A DNA stretch of 64,000 nucleotides from Australimonas brisbanensis (GCA_038147155.1 JAYQTA010000005.1:62001-126000); one strand, 5' to 3'; positions 38,929-48,765 are shown, counted from the stretch's first letter. Translations and numbers: made by a program. The notes: a model not told the origin generated them from the sequence alone.

Positions 38929-39816
38929 CTAGACGCGCACGCTCGCCTTGGCCTCCACGCCCCTGGTGGAGACCACGTGCTGGTTCATGCCCAGCTCCTT
39001 GGGCGAGAGGCCCATGGCCAGGCCCACCAGCTGCGGCAGGTGGAGCACCGGCATGCCGATCTTGGCGCCACGCTGGGCCTGGGCCTTGGGCTGCTGCCCG
39101 TCCAGGTTCAGGTGGCACAGGGGACACGGGGTCACCATGCAGTCGGCCCCGTGCTCCTTGGCGGAGGTGGTGTGGTTGCCCACCATGGTCATGGAGTTGC
39201 GCTCGTTGATGAGCATGATGGGGAACCCGCAGCACTTGGTGCGGCCGGGGAAGTTGACCGGCTCGGCGGAGCACGTCTCGATGATGCGCTCCAGGTAGTT
39301 CTCCCGGCCCGGGTTGTCGCCGAAGCCCAGGGCATCGGACGGGCGCAGGATGTAGCAGCCGTAGAAGGGAGCCACCTTCAGGTCAGCCAGCGGGTTGCGC
39401 ACCAGCCCCTTGAGGGTCTCCAGCCCGACCTCTTCGACGATGACCCACGCCAGGTGCTTGATGATGACCCGGCCGGTGTACTCGAGGCCCTCGTGCTTGA
39501 GTTCCTCGTTCACCTCGGCCAGGTAGTCCGGGTCGTCCAGCAGGCGCTTGTTGGCCTGGGCCATGACGCCCTGGCAGGTGGAGCAGATGTTGAGGATGGT
39601 GGTGAGGCCCATGCGCTCGGCCAGGGCGAAGGTGCGGGCGTTGAGCACGTCGCCCAGCTTCTGCCCCTTCTCCTGGAGCACGCCCGCGCCGGTGCAGGCC
39701 GCGCCGACGATCTCCTCAAGCTCGATGCCCAGCTTGCCCGCGATGGCCATGGTGGAGGTGTAGAGCTCCGGGGTGCCACCACGCGAGACGCAGCCGGGGT
39801 AGAAGGCGTATTTCAT
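38929..39816 (-). CDS. CCG-domain subunit of succinate dehydrogenase / heterodisulfide reductase B-like
   Basis: This 295-aa protein has two cysteine-rich CCG-type regions: C9, C41, C78 and C81 (CSTCQG) in the first half, and C154, C195-C196 (KCCGFPIMLINERNS), C231 and C234 (CPLC) in the second. Such subunits (HdrB, SdhE-type of non-classical succinate dehydrogenases) carry an unusual 4Fe-4S cluster and pass electrons to quinone or thiols without haem-binding helices. It follows the iron-sulfur and flavoprotein subunits in one operon, so it probably replaces the usual membrane anchors. The 3' end borders a low-quality stretch. Confidence 0.85.
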   Translation of the reverse strand: MKYAFYPGCVSRGGTPELYTSTMAIAGKLGIELEEIVGAACTGAGVLQEKGQKLGDVLNARTFALAERMGLTTILNICSTCQGVMAQANKRLLDDPDYLAEVNEELKHEGLEYTGRVIIKHLAWVIVEEVGLETLKGLVRNPLADLKVAPFYGCYILRPSDALGFGDNPGRENYLERIIETCSAEPVNFPGRTKCCGFPIMLINERNSMTMVGNHTTSAKEHGADCMVTPCPLCHLNLDGQQPKAQAQRGAKIGMPVLHLPQLVGLAMGLSPKELGMNQHVVSTRGVEAKASVRV

Positions 39817-39854
39817 CGAATCGACCCTCCCAGGGGTGTGCGTACTGATAGGGG

Positions 39855-40826
39855 CTAGAACTTGCGGGCCTGCTTGCCCTCGAGCCGCTTGAAGATGCGA
39901 CCGATGGCGTCAGCGCCCTTGTGCTTGTGGTGCAGGATGCCGGGCAGCGGCATCTTGCCGCGGCGCAGCACCCGGATGCCCAGCGGGATCTCGGCGATGA
40001 GCTTGGGCAGGTTGAACTTGCCCCACGATTCCACCGCCAGCATCGTCTCGTCCAGCCAGCCCGCGCGGGCGACGGACTTGGCGAAGGAGTTGACGTGACG
40101 CGCACCGGGGGTGTTGGTCATCCCCTGGTCCATGACACCCTCGCGCAGCTCCATGATGCGCTCCATGGGGGCCACACCCTTGGGGCAGACCTCCACGCAC
40201 ATGTTGCAGCGGGTACAGTCCCACACCCCGCCCGACTCGTTCAGGTTCGACAGGCGAGTGGCCTGGGCACCGTCGCGCGGGTCGGCCACGAAGCGGTAGG
40301 ACTTGGCCAGGGCCGCGGGGCCCAAGAAGTTCTTGTCCACCTCGAGGCTGGTGCAGTCGGACACGCATGCCCCGCACATGATGCAGCCCATCGGCGTGAG
40401 CAGGTTGAGCATCGCCTCGTTGGGGGCGATGTACTCCTCCTCCGGCTCCGGGCCGTTCGGGAGCAGGAAGGGCTCCACGGCCCGCACCTTGCCCCAGAAC
40501 AGCTGCAGGTCAACCACCAGGTCCTTCACGACCCGCTGATTGCCCATGGGTTCGATGGTGACCGTGTCTCCCTCCTCGGCGACGGAGGTGAGGCGCGTCT
40601 TGCATGCCAGGCGCGCACGGTCGTTGACGCGCATGGCGCAGGAGCCGCAGATGGACGCGCGGCAGGAGCACCGCAGTGCCAGCGACGGGTCCACGTCCTC
40701 GCGCACCCTGATCAGACTGTCGAGCACGGTGAAGTGCTCAGGCACGTCCACCTCGTACTCCTGGTACGTGTTCGCCGAGGCTTCCACCTCGGTGCTGAAC
40801 CGCTTGACCCGCAGCTTGGCTCGCAT
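39855..40826 (-). CDS. sdhB: Succinate dehydrogenase / fumarate reductase iron-sulfur subunit
   Basis: The 323-aa electron-transfer subunit has a plant-type [2Fe-2S] site with C53, C55, C60, C63 and C75 (RCSCRASICGSC, then RLAC). Two cluster-binding groups follow in the C-terminal ferredoxin domain: CIMCGACVSDC (about 145-155) and CTRCNMCVEVCPKG (about 205-218). It is longer than the common 230-260 aa, with about 80 extra C-terminal residues ending KRLEGKQARKF, as in some archaeal-type enzymes. It lies between sdhA and the CCG subunit, 38 bases before the latter. Confidence 0.93.
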   Translation of the reverse strand: MRAKLRVKRFSTEVEASANTYQEYEVDVPEHFTVLDSLIRVREDVDPSLALRCSCRASICGSCAMRVNDRARLACKTRLTSVAEEGDTVTIEPMGNQRVVKDLVVDLQLFWGKVRAVEPFLLPNGPEPEEEYIAPNEAMLNLLTPMGCIMCGACVSDCTSLEVDKNFLGPAALAKSYRFVADPRDGAQATRLSNLNESGGVWDCTRCNMCVEVCPKGVAPMERIMELREGVMDQGMTNTPGARHVNSFAKSVARAGWLDETMLAVESWGKFNLPKLIAEIPLGIRVLRRGKMPLPGILHHKHKGADAIGRIFKRLEGKQARKF

Positions 40827-40872
40827 CGTCCTCTCCCGTACCGGTTGCCGCCCGTGGGCGGCGTGATGGGGG

Positions 40873-42579
40873 CTAGTACACCCGCTTCTGGGGCTCCCAA
40901 CGGGTCTTGACCACCTCGAGGGTGCCCATGGTCGGGCCGTCCTCGCCCCTGACGGCGGTGGTGTGCTTCATCCAGTTCTCGTCGTCGCGCTCCGGCATGT
41001 CCTTGCGGAAGTGGGCCCCGCGCGATTCCTTGCGCAGCAGCCCGCCCGCGCAGATCGTCTCCGCCACGTCGAGCATGTAGCCGAGCTCGGTGTGGAAGAT
41101 CAGGTCCGTGTTGTAGACGCTGCCCTTGTGCACGATGGGCAGCGTGGCGTAGCGCTGCTTGAGCTCCTTGACCTTGGCCAGCGCGGCCTGCATGCCCTCC
41201 TCGTTGCGGAAGACCGCCAGGTGCTGGTTCATGATCTGACCCAGTTCCAGGCGAATCGCCGCGGTGCGCTCGCCGTTCTGGGGCCGGTCCATCACCGCCT
41301 TGATGGCGGCCTCACGGTCCGACTGCCAGGCGCCGGAGACGGAGAACTCGCCCACGCCCTTGGCGTACTCGGTGGCGGCCTCACCGGCTATCTTGCCGAA
41401 GACCACCGTCTCCAGCAGCGAGTTGGCGCCCAGGCGGTTGCCCCCATGCACCGAAACGCAGGCCGTCTCACCGGCGGCGAACAGGCCCTTGGGGCCCGTC
41501 CAGCGTCCGGCGCCGGTCTCATCCCACGCACGGGTCGCGACGTCCGTCTTGATACCGCCCATGATGTAGTGCTGGCCGGGGCGGATCGGCACCGGCTCCT
41601 TCACCATGTCCACGCCCGCGAAGTCGTAGGCGACCTCGTGGATGTACTTGAGCTTGGTCAGGATCAGCTTCTCGCCTAGGTGGCGCAGGTCCAGCAGCAC
41701 GCAGCCGTTGACCCCGCGCCCCTCCTCGATCTCCGTGGCCTCAGAGCGCGAGACCACGTCACGCGAGGCTAGTTCCTTCATCTTGGGCGCGTACTTCTCC
41801 ATGAAGCGCTCGCCCTGGGAGTTGATCAGGTAGGCGCCCTCACCGCGCGCCGCCTCGGTGAGCAGCACGCCGTTGCCCGCGAGGGTGGTGGGGTGGTACT
41901 GCACCATCTCCATGTCCAGCAGCGTGGCGCCCGCCCGGTAGGCCAGCGCCATGCCGTCGCCCGTGCAGATCAGCGCGTTGGTGGAGGGCTCGAAGGCCCG
42001 GCCCACCCCACCCGTGGCGAGGATGACGGACTTGGCGGTGATGGTGTGGAGCTTGCCCGTGAGCATCTCCATGGCCACCACGCCGCGCACCACGTTGTCC
42101 TCGATGATCAGGTCGGTGGCGAACCACTCCTCGTAGGAGCGCACCCCCGACTTGAGGATCTGCTCGTACATCACGTGCAGGATGGCCTGGCCCGTTATGT
42201 CCGCCACGAAGAAGGTGCGGGCGTAGGAGGCGCCACCGAAGGCGCGGGTGCCCAAGCGCCCCTCCTCGTCACGGTTGAAGATGACGCCCATGTGCTCCAG
42301 GTTGATGATCTCGCCGGGAGCCTCATTGCACATCAGCTCGATGGCGTCTTGGTCGCCCAGGTAGTCCGAGCCCTTCACCGTGTCGTAGATGTGCGAGTCC
42401 ACCGAGTCGTCGGTGCCGCGCAGCGCGGCGTTAATGCCGCCCTGGGCCGCGTTGGAGTGGGAGCGGACCGGGTGCACCTTGCTCATCATGGCGACGTTCG
42501 CCCCCGCGCGATGCGCGGCGATGGCGGCGCGCATGCCCGCGAGACCCGCCCCGACTACCAGTACGTCGTGGTCTGCCAT
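40873..42579 (-). CDS. sdhA: Succinate dehydrogenase / fumarate reductase flavoprotein subunit
   Basis: Catalytic FAD subunit oxidising succinate to fumarate. The 568-aa protein has the dinucleotide motif VLVVGAGLAGMRAAIAA (5-21), the covalent-flavin region VRSHSNAAQGGINAAL, MVQYHPTTLAGNG, the active-site loop with TEAARGEGAYL and the C-terminal HGGNRLGANSLLETVVFG. I use ATG 42579 (MADHDVLVVG); an in-frame ATG at 42633 would add 18 unconserved residues. GCAGGAAC precedes the start. It is the first gene of sdhA-sdhB-CCG subunit. Confidence 0.95.
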   Translation of the reverse strand: MADHDVLVVGAGLAGMRAAIAAHRAGANVAMMSKVHPVRSHSNAAQGGINAALRGTDDSVDSHIYDTVKGSDYLGDQDAIELMCNEAPGEIINLEHMGVIFNRDEEGRLGTRAFGGASYARTFFVADITGQAILHVMYEQILKSGVRSYEEWFATDLIIEDNVVRGVVAMEMLTGKLHTITAKSVILATGGVGRAFEPSTNALICTGDGMALAYRAGATLLDMEMVQYHPTTLAGNGVLLTEAARGEGAYLINSQGERFMEKYAPKMKELASRDVVSRSEATEIEEGRGVNGCVLLDLRHLGEKLILTKLKYIHEVAYDFAGVDMVKEPVPIRPGQHYIMGGIKTDVATRAWDETGAGRWTGPKGLFAAGETACVSVHGGNRLGANSLLETVVFGKIAGEAATEYAKGVGEFSVSGAWQSDREAAIKAVMDRPQNGERTAAIRLELGQIMNQHLAVFRNEEGMQAALAKVKELKQRYATLPIVHKGSVYNTDLIFHTELGYMLDVAETICAGGLLRKESRGAHFRKDMPERDDENWMKHTTAVRGEDGPTMGTLEVVKTRWEPQKRVY

Positions 42580-42635
42580 TGGCGCTGTTCCTGCCTTGAG
42601 GGATGGGGCCCGCCGCAGCGTGCGGGCCACCACTG

Positions 42636-42665
42636 ACTATACCAGAGCCGCGCACGTGGGCTCAA
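42636..42665 (-). promoter_or_regulatory. Promoter of the sdh operon
   Basis: Reading leftward, TTGAGC (42665-42660) and TATAGT (42641-42636) are 18 bases apart, about 57 bases ahead of the sdhA ATG. Confidence 0.65.
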
Positions 42666-42681
42666 CGCCGCAGGGGGCGTT

Positions 42682-43479
42682 TCAGCCCTTCTTCCCTGCG
42701 CCCTCCCCGTCACCTGCGTCCTCGCTCGGCCTTTCGCCCCGCAGCGCGGCCACCTCCTCCCGTAGCGCGCGCACCTCACGCAGCAGCCGCTGGGTGTCCG
42801 ATTCGCGCCCATGGCTGGTGAGCACGGCGGCCAGGTTCGCGGCTACCGCTCCGAAGAGCGCGATGCCGCCCACCAGCAGGAAGACGGCGGCGAAGCGCCC
42901 CACGCCGGTCACGGGCACCATGTCCCCGTACCCCACGGTGGTGACGGTGACCAGCGACCACCACAGCGCGTCCACGTAGGAGCCGAACTCCGGGTTCAGC
43001 CCCCGCTCGGCGGCATAGACGAAGGTGGAGGTGATGAGCATAAGCCCAGCGCCCAGCACAAGGGCGTAATCGGCCCGCGCCACCCGCCAGATGCCCAGCG
43101 CCGCGCGGGTCCCCAGCAGCAGCGAACGAACGATGAGCAGCGGATGGAAGAAGGGCACCGTCACGATCACCGCCTGGAGCCAGTTGGCCCGCAGGTAGGC
43201 CCCTCGACGCGGCGTGATGGCCAGCTTCACGCCCAGGTCCACCGCGAAGGCGGCCCAGACCAGGCCGTCGATCAGCGCGAATACCTCCCGCTAACCAGCC
43301 GAGGGCGTCCACAGGAACGGCCCCACCGCTGCGGGGAACATGAGGAACGCCAGGAGCACCAGGGGCAACTCGGTGGCGCGCTCGATGCGGCGCACCATCG
43401 CTCGGCGCCGGTTGCCCTCCACCAGGCGCCGGCGGGCGGCGCTGAGGCGAGCGCGGCGCGATGGGCGCGTAGCTCCCAC
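42682..43479 (-). pseudogene. Potassium channel (Kv-like) interrupted by an in-frame TAG
   Basis: The C-terminal part (residues after the stop) has the full pore with selectivity filter TVTTVGYGDMVPVT, an outer helix (RADYALVLGAGLMLITSTFV), a last helix and a coiled-coil tail. Immediately upstream in the same frame lies the missing first helix (TELPLVLLAFLMFPAAVGPF), starting from GTG 43479 directly after corA. The two parts are separated only by TAG at 43293-43291, in the context SAG-stop-REVFALIDGLVW. A single base change (TGG to TAG) would explain it. It is either a recent pseudogene or a sequence error. A truncated channel from 43242 would lack the first helices. Confidence 0.7.
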
Positions 43480-43480
43480 C

Positions 43481-44635
43481 TCAGTGGTCCCGCTCGTCGT
43501 CGGCGGTCTGGAGCGGGTGGGCGTGGGGGTGCGGGCGGGAGCCCGCCTGCGCCTGGGCCTGGGCGGCGGCGCTGGTGCGGAGCACATCGCGCGGGAGGGT
43601 CACCAACCGCTCCAGTTCCACGGTGAAGGGGCGCGCCCAGCGCAGCTCGCGCTCCAACCGCATCCGTAGCCAGCGGCGCACCCAGAACACCCAGGTCATC
43701 ACGCCCACCACGGTGGCGATGGCGCCCACCACCGCATAGTAGGCCCAGCTCCAGTGCAGCTGGGGCATGTTATCGAAGTTCATCCCGAAGATGCCCGTCA
43801 CCAGCGAGAGGGGCAGGAAGATCGCGGCCACCACCGTCAGCACGCGCATCGACTCGTTCTGCCGGTAGGCCACGGAACCCATGTAGGTGGTGAGGGCAGA
43901 GTCAGCGCGCTCACGCAGCGTCTGGCAGTACTCGGTGATGCGCCAGAGCTGCTCCTGCGTGTCGCGGAAGTAGGGCAGCGCCGCCATGCTGACCAGGGGG
44001 GAATCTCCGCGGGCAACCCGCGAGAGGATCGTCTGTTGGGAGACCATCACCCGATGCAGGCCCGAGGCCGAGCGACGCAGGGTCAGTATCCCCTCCATCA
44101 GGTGCTGATGCGGTTGGCGCAGCGCCTGCTCCTCCATCTCGTCCGCCCCCTCCACCATCTTGTCCAACGTGGGTTGCACGTTGGACACCAGGGTGTCCAC
44201 CAGCACGTGGGCCAGCAGGTCAGGCGTTGGCCAATGCATCCCCCAACCCTCGAAGGATCTGCGCACCGTCCCCACGGCGTGCACGGGCACGTTGTGGACG
44301 GAGACCACGTAGTGGGCGCCCAGGAAGACGCCCACCTCCGTGGTGGTCACCAGCGCAGAGGTGTCGGCGTAGTCGATGCCGTGGACGTTGAGGAACAGGT
44401 AGCCCTCGTAGTCGGCGGCCGTGGGGGAGTGGAGCTCCGGGCTGATGCACGCGTCCACCGGCACGGGGTGGAAGCCAAGGGCCCCGGTGAGCAGCCCACG
44501 CTCCGGCTCGCCGGGGTCCTCCAGGTCAAGCCACAGCAGCCCCTCGCCAGAGTGGAACGCCGCCACCGCCTCCTCCACCGTGAGGCCGGAGCGCACGGCC
44601 CCATCCGCACCCCGGTGCGCCGCGTAGAAGGACAT
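43481..44635 (-). CDS. corA: CorA family magnesium/cobalt transporter
   Basis: CorA forms pentameric Mg2+ channels. The 384-aa protein has a large cytoplasmic N-domain with a long helix (about 150-290), then two C-terminal membrane helices. The signature GMNF appears in VTGIFGMNFDNMPQ, followed by the final helix VVGAIATVVGVMTWVFW. It also has an unusual tail of about 45 residues after the last helix (AAAQAQAQAGSRPHPHAHP), His-rich near the end. I use ATG 44635 (MSFYAAHRG). The K+ channel gene follows two bases later. Confidence 0.92.
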   Translation of the reverse strand: MSFYAAHRGADGAVRSGLTVEEAVAAFHSGEGLLWLDLEDPGEPERGLLTGALGFHPVPVDACISPELHSPTAADYEGYLFLNVHGIDYADTSALVTTTEVGVFLGAHYVVSVHNVPVHAVGTVRRSFEGWGMHWPTPDLLAHVLVDTLVSNVQPTLDKMVEGADEMEEQALRQPHQHLMEGILTLRRSASGLHRVMVSQQTILSRVARGDSPLVSMAALPYFRDTQEQLWRITEYCQTLRERADSALTTYMGSVAYRQNESMRVLTVVAAIFLPLSLVTGIFGMNFDNMPQLHWSWAYYAVVGAIATVVGVMTWVFWVRRWLRMRLERELRWARPFTVELERLVTLPRDVLRTSAAAQAQAQAGSRPHPHAHPLQTADDERDH

Positions 44636-44725
44636 GGGCCACCTCCCCGCCTGGGCTGGACTGGGTGCCCATGCTAGCGGCGCGGGCGGAGCGGTTCCAC
44701 CCGCCGCGCCCACACCCTGTGGCGG

Positions 44726-47326
44726 CTATTGGTTGCGCTTGAGCCACTCCCCCACCGCCTCCGCGTTCCGCTCCAGCCAGCGGGTGTTGAGCCGGATGCG
44801 CTCCAGCGACTGCTGGATGGTGCGCGCGGCCGACGGGGCCGGGTTGGCCTCGAAGAACGCCTTGACCTCGTCGTGACGCCCGGTACTGGTGAACCCGCCG
44901 GTGATGCCCACCACACGGGTGATGGCGAAGCCCCCCTTGCCGTAGCGCCGGTCGATCTCCTTCCAGTTGTCCTGGACGAATCGCCAGGTGCGATCACGGC
45001 CCTTGGGGTTGGCCGCGGTGAGCACCAGCACGGCGGGGGTGTCCTGGGAACGGACCTCCTCACCCATGGCCCGGACCAGCAGCTCGTCCAGCAGCGCCGG
45101 GTCGTCCGAACGGGTCAGCGCAGAGAGCGCGCGCATCTTCTCCTCGTGGAGCGGCGCCTCGTGGTAGAGGGCCCAGAGCGCGTCGTACACCTCACGTCCG
45201 CCCTGAGCGGATGCCAGGGAGAAGGTGACTGCCCGCAGGTCGGGCCTCAGTGAGGCGTGCTCGTTCACGAACCGGCGGAAGCGGGCCAGAGCCTCGGCAC
45301 GCACCGCCGCATCGCCGTAGCCACCCGCCTGCCCCAGCACCGTGGAGCGGCGCAGCGCGTCCAAGTGGCCCTCATCGAGCGCAGGCTCCCAGCCCGCGGT
45401 AGCGGCGGCACCGGCGAAGATGGCGCGCGCGTAGGAGCGGTAGGACTCCAGGTACGGCTGATCCGCGAGCAACCCCTCCAACCCCTTGAGGTTGGCGGCC
45501 AGGTCAGACCAGACCGGCGCCTCCGTCTCTCGCGTGTAGGCGCGGGCCAGGCCCAGGAACACCGTGGCGGGCGCGTACCCCGCCTTCATCAGCGCGTAGG
45601 CATCGTTCTGCAGGCCCAGCCGGTCGGTGGGCGAGAGCGCGCGGGAGCGCACGGCGGCCTCCAGGCGCGTCCACTCCTCCTCGGCGTAGCGCACGCGGAA
45701 GAAGCCCGTCTGCCCCGCGTTCACCTTCACCCACCCCTCGGCGGTGGGTGAGGGGGTCAGGGCCGTGGAGGCGGCACCCTCCGTCATGAGCAGCGCGTCA
45801 CGCGCTTCGTTCCCCTCCTGCACCACGCCCACGGGCACCTGCCAGACGGTGGCATCGGGCGCAGCCGCATCCAGCAGGTGGTCGTACAGGAACCGCTGCT
45901 GGGCCAGGGAGAGCACCGCGCCCGTGGAGGCGCGGCGCAGCGTGGCGTCCACCACCGGGTAGCCCACCTGCTTCACCCACGAATCCATCACCGCCGTCAC
46001 CGGCTTGCCGGAGGCCTCCGCCAGCGCCGACCACAGGTGCTCGGTGCGCGCGTTGCCGTACTGGTGCGCGGACAGGTAGCGCCCCAACCCCTTCTGGAAC
46101 ACCGCAGGCGAGAGATAGTCCTCCAGCATCCGGAGCACCGAGCCGCCCTTGGAGTAGGAGATGGCGTCGAACAGTTCGCGGATCTCGTTGGGGTCGTCCA
46201 CCGCCACCTCGATGGGGTGGGAGTTGCGCAGCCCGTCCAGGGCGAGGGCCGCGTTGGTGTCGTCGGAGACGAACTGTGTCCACTTCTCCCACTCCGGGTA
46301 GAGGTGGTCCACGGCCTTATCGCCCATCCAGGAGGCGAAGGACTCGTTGAGCCACAGATCGTCCCACCACTCCATGGTGACCAGGTCGCCGAACCACATG
46401 TGCGCCATCTCGTGGGCCACCACCTCCAGGATGCGCTGACGCGCCTGGGCGGCCGAGTTGACCGGGTCGAACAGCAGCGCCGTCTCCCGGTAGGTGATGG
46501 CGCCCCAGTTCTCCATGGCTCCGGCGGCGAAGTCGGGGATGGCCAGGTGGTCCATCTTCGGCAGGGGGTAGGGGATGCCGAAGTAGTCGTTCATGTAGGC
46601 GAGGATGCGGATCGAGTGCTCCAGAGCGAAACGCCCCTGCTCCTCCTTGCCCCGGGTGGCGAACACACGCACCAGGGTGCCGCCCGCGGCGGTGCCTTCC
46701 ACGCAGGCCAGGTCTCCCACCACGAAGGCCACCAGGTAGGTGGACATGCGCGGGGAGGGCTCGAAGCGCACCCGCTTTCGCCCCTCGCCCAGCGCCTCCA
46801 CGTGCGACTCGGGCATGTTGGAAACCGCCGTCAGACCCTCCGGAACCACCAGCGTCATCGCGAAGGTCGACTTGGTGGAGGGCTCATCCCAGCAGGGGAA
46901 GGCGCGCCGGGCGTCGGTGGCCTCGAACTGGGTGGAGGCCATGTGCCGCATCGACCCGTCGTCAGCCTGGTAGCGCGAGCGATAGAACCCACGCATCTGG
47001 TCATTGAGCGTCCCCGCGAACGACACCCGCAGCGTGGCATCGCCTGCGGGCACGGGGTGGGCGAAGGTGAGGGTGAGGCGCTCGGTAACCTCACTGGTGG
47101 CGATGGCCGAGGGGCGCACCACGCTCCCGTTCGCCAGGGTCAGCGAGGCTGCAGAGACGGTCAGTTCCACGGCGTTGCAGACGATGGTGCCCACCGGCGA
47201 GGCGATGCGCAGGTCCACCTCCTCCTGCCCGGTGAAGGTGAATGCCTCCAGGTCCGGCTCAAGTTCGATGCGGTAGGCGATGGGCTGGACCTGGGAGGGC
47301 AGCCGATAGGCACCCTGCTCGCTCAT
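44726..47326 (-). CDS. pepN: M1 family aminopeptidase (aminopeptidase N type)
   Basis: An 866-aa zinc aminopeptidase. It has the exopeptidase motif GAMENWG (about 268-274) and the zinc site HEMAHMWFGD (304-313), completed by the Glu 19 residues later in NESFASW. A catalytic Tyr region (ISYSKGGSVLRML) and the ERAP1-like helical C-terminal domain follow. It resembles the puromycin-sensitive type rather than the E. coli PepN type. No signal peptide, so cytoplasmic. ATG 47326 is preceded by GAGGTGTCCCCCC. It is divergent from the cupin gene. Confidence 0.95.
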   Translation of the reverse strand: MSEQGAYRLPSQVQPIAYRIELEPDLEAFTFTGQEEVDLRIASPVGTIVCNAVELTVSAASLTLANGSVVRPSAIATSEVTERLTLTFAHPVPAGDATLRVSFAGTLNDQMRGFYRSRYQADDGSMRHMASTQFEATDARRAFPCWDEPSTKSTFAMTLVVPEGLTAVSNMPESHVEALGEGRKRVRFEPSPRMSTYLVAFVVGDLACVEGTAAGGTLVRVFATRGKEEQGRFALEHSIRILAYMNDYFGIPYPLPKMDHLAIPDFAAGAMENWGAITYRETALLFDPVNSAAQARQRILEVVAHEMAHMWFGDLVTMEWWDDLWLNESFASWMGDKAVDHLYPEWEKWTQFVSDDTNAALALDGLRNSHPIEVAVDDPNEIRELFDAISYSKGGSVLRMLEDYLSPAVFQKGLGRYLSAHQYGNARTEHLWSALAEASGKPVTAVMDSWVKQVGYPVVDATLRRASTGAVLSLAQQRFLYDHLLDAAAPDATVWQVPVGVVQEGNEARDALLMTEGAASTALTPSPTAEGWVKVNAGQTGFFRVRYAEEEWTRLEAAVRSRALSPTDRLGLQNDAYALMKAGYAPATVFLGLARAYTRETEAPVWSDLAANLKGLEGLLADQPYLESYRSYARAIFAGAAATAGWEPALDEGHLDALRRSTVLGQAGGYGDAAVRAEALARFRRFVNEHASLRPDLRAVTFSLASAQGGREVYDALWALYHEAPLHEEKMRALSALTRSDDPALLDELLVRAMGEEVRSQDTPAVLVLTAANPKGRDRTWRFVQDNWKEIDRRYGKGGFAITRVVGITGGFTSTGRHDEVKAFFEANPAPSAARTIQQSLERIRLNTRWLERNAEAVGEWLKRNQ

Positions 47327-47471
47327 GGGGGGACACCTCGTTGGGGGAGCTGGGCAGCGCGTCGGGCGGCCCGCTGACCGCAGGATAGCAAACGCGCCGC
47401 TCCCCTACCCGCCCACCCGTGCGCGGTGTATGGTCCCGCCAGCCGTCCCTCATCGGTCCAAGGAGGCCCCC

Positions 47472-48734
47472 ATGAGCAGCCCCCGTTACGTCGAGCCCAC
47501 GGGCAACCAGCGCGCCGGCTGGCACAAGGATGCCGAGGGGGGCCGCTCCTCCTACACCCGGCGCATGCCCACCGCCTGGGAGCGGTTCATGGAGGAGGAG
47601 CGCCTGCCGGTGTTCAGGGGCGTGGGCGTGCGCGATACCCGTGAATTGCCCCGTGGCCCGTGGCCGCGCGTGGGGGGCAAGGGCACCTACATCCAGGTGA
47701 CCGGCACGGTGCACAAGACGGGCATGTTCGTGGTGGAGGTGCCCCCACGCGGGGCGCTGGAGCCCCAGCGACACATGTACGAGGAGCGCTACATCGTGCT
47801 GGAGGGGCGCGGGAGCACCGAGGTGTGGCGCAACGACGACACCGCGCGCACCGCCTTCGAGTGGGCGCAGTGGAGCCTCTTCTCCATCCCGCTCAACGCC
47901 AACTTCCGCATCATCAACGCCTCCTCGTCGCCCGCGCTGCTGCTGGCGGTGAACACCGCCCCGCGCGCCTTCAACATGTACCAGTCCAAGGACTTCGTGT
48001 TCGGGTGCGACTTCAACTTCGACGACCGCCTCTCCGGCAACCTGGAGGACTTCTGGAAGCCCAATGAGGACTTCGAGCCCCAGCCCGTGCGCGGGCGGGC
48101 CATGGTCACCTCCAACCTGATCCCCGATATCTCCACCTCCTACCTGCCCCTGGACAACAACCGCGGGCCCGGCTTCCGGTGGGTTGCCCCCAACCAGGTG
48201 GGCAACACGCTGATCCAGGGCTGGGTGGGCGAATACCCCTCCGGGCGCTATGCCAAGGCCCACGCCCACGGGTCCGGCGCGGTGCTGGTGTGCCTGCGGG
48301 GCAAGGGCTACTCCATCACCTGGCCGCGGGAGGAGGGCGGCATGACGCCGTGGAGGAACGGCAAGGGCCACCTGGTCCAGCGCATCGACTACGTTCCCGG
48401 TGGGCTCATCTCCGCGGCCCCCGGCCCCGCCGACTGGTTCCACCAGCACTTCGCGGTGGGGAAGGACCCGTTCCGGGTGTTCAACTACACCGGCCCCATG
48501 CCGGGCAACCCGGAGGCCGAGTCCAACCGCGCCAATGACTTCGCCGAGGTGGGCGCGCTGGTGCGTCAGCACGCCGACGTGACCGACGGCGGCAACGCCA
48601 TCCCCTACCACCTGGAGGACCCGTACATCCGCCAGTGGTTCGCCGAGGCGCTCAAGGAGGAGGGGGCCGTCTCCACCATGCCGGAGCAGGTGTACACCGA
48701 GGCGGGCGCGAACCTCGAGGTGATGGCGGACTAG
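47472..48734 (+). CDS. Bicupin-domain protein
   Basis: This 420-aa protein contains two cupin barrels. The first centres on RHMYEERYIVLEGRGSTEVW (about 98-117), the second on AKAHAHGSGAVLVCLRGKGY (about 259-278) with a downstream HQHFAV. The layout is like gentisate dioxygenase-type or quercetinase-type ring-cleaving enzymes, but the metal-ligand pattern in the first barrel (H-x-x-x-E) is incomplete. I cannot assign a reaction. GGAGG lies before ATG 47472; the upstream frame to 47325 runs across the promoter region. It is convergent with the SDR gene. Confidence 0.8.
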   Translation: MSSPRYVEPTGNQRAGWHKDAEGGRSSYTRRMPTAWERFMEEERLPVFRGVGVRDTRELPRGPWPRVGGKGTYIQVTGTVHKTGMFVVEVPPRGALEPQRHMYEERYIVLEGRGSTEVWRNDDTARTAFEWAQWSLFSIPLNANFRIINASSSPALLLAVNTAPRAFNMYQSKDFVFGCDFNFDDRLSGNLEDFWKPNEDFEPQPVRGRAMVTSNLIPDISTSYLPLDNNRGPGFRWVAPNQVGNTLIQGWVGEYPSGRYAKAHAHGSGAVLVCLRGKGYSITWPREEGGMTPWRNGKGHLVQRIDYVPGGLISAAPGPADWFHQHFAVGKDPFRVFNYTGPMPGNPEAESNRANDFAEVGALVRQHADVTDGGNAIPYHLEDPYIRQWFAEALKEEGAVSTMPEQVYTEAGANLEVMAD

Positions 48735-48765
48735 GCGGCGCCTCGCGCGAGGGACGGGGGCGGGC

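Noticed and set aside
43291..43293. TAG as a sense or pyrrolysine codon in the K+ channel
   Set aside because: TAG is the commonest stop in the window and no recoding signal is seen; a mutation or base-call error is simpler.
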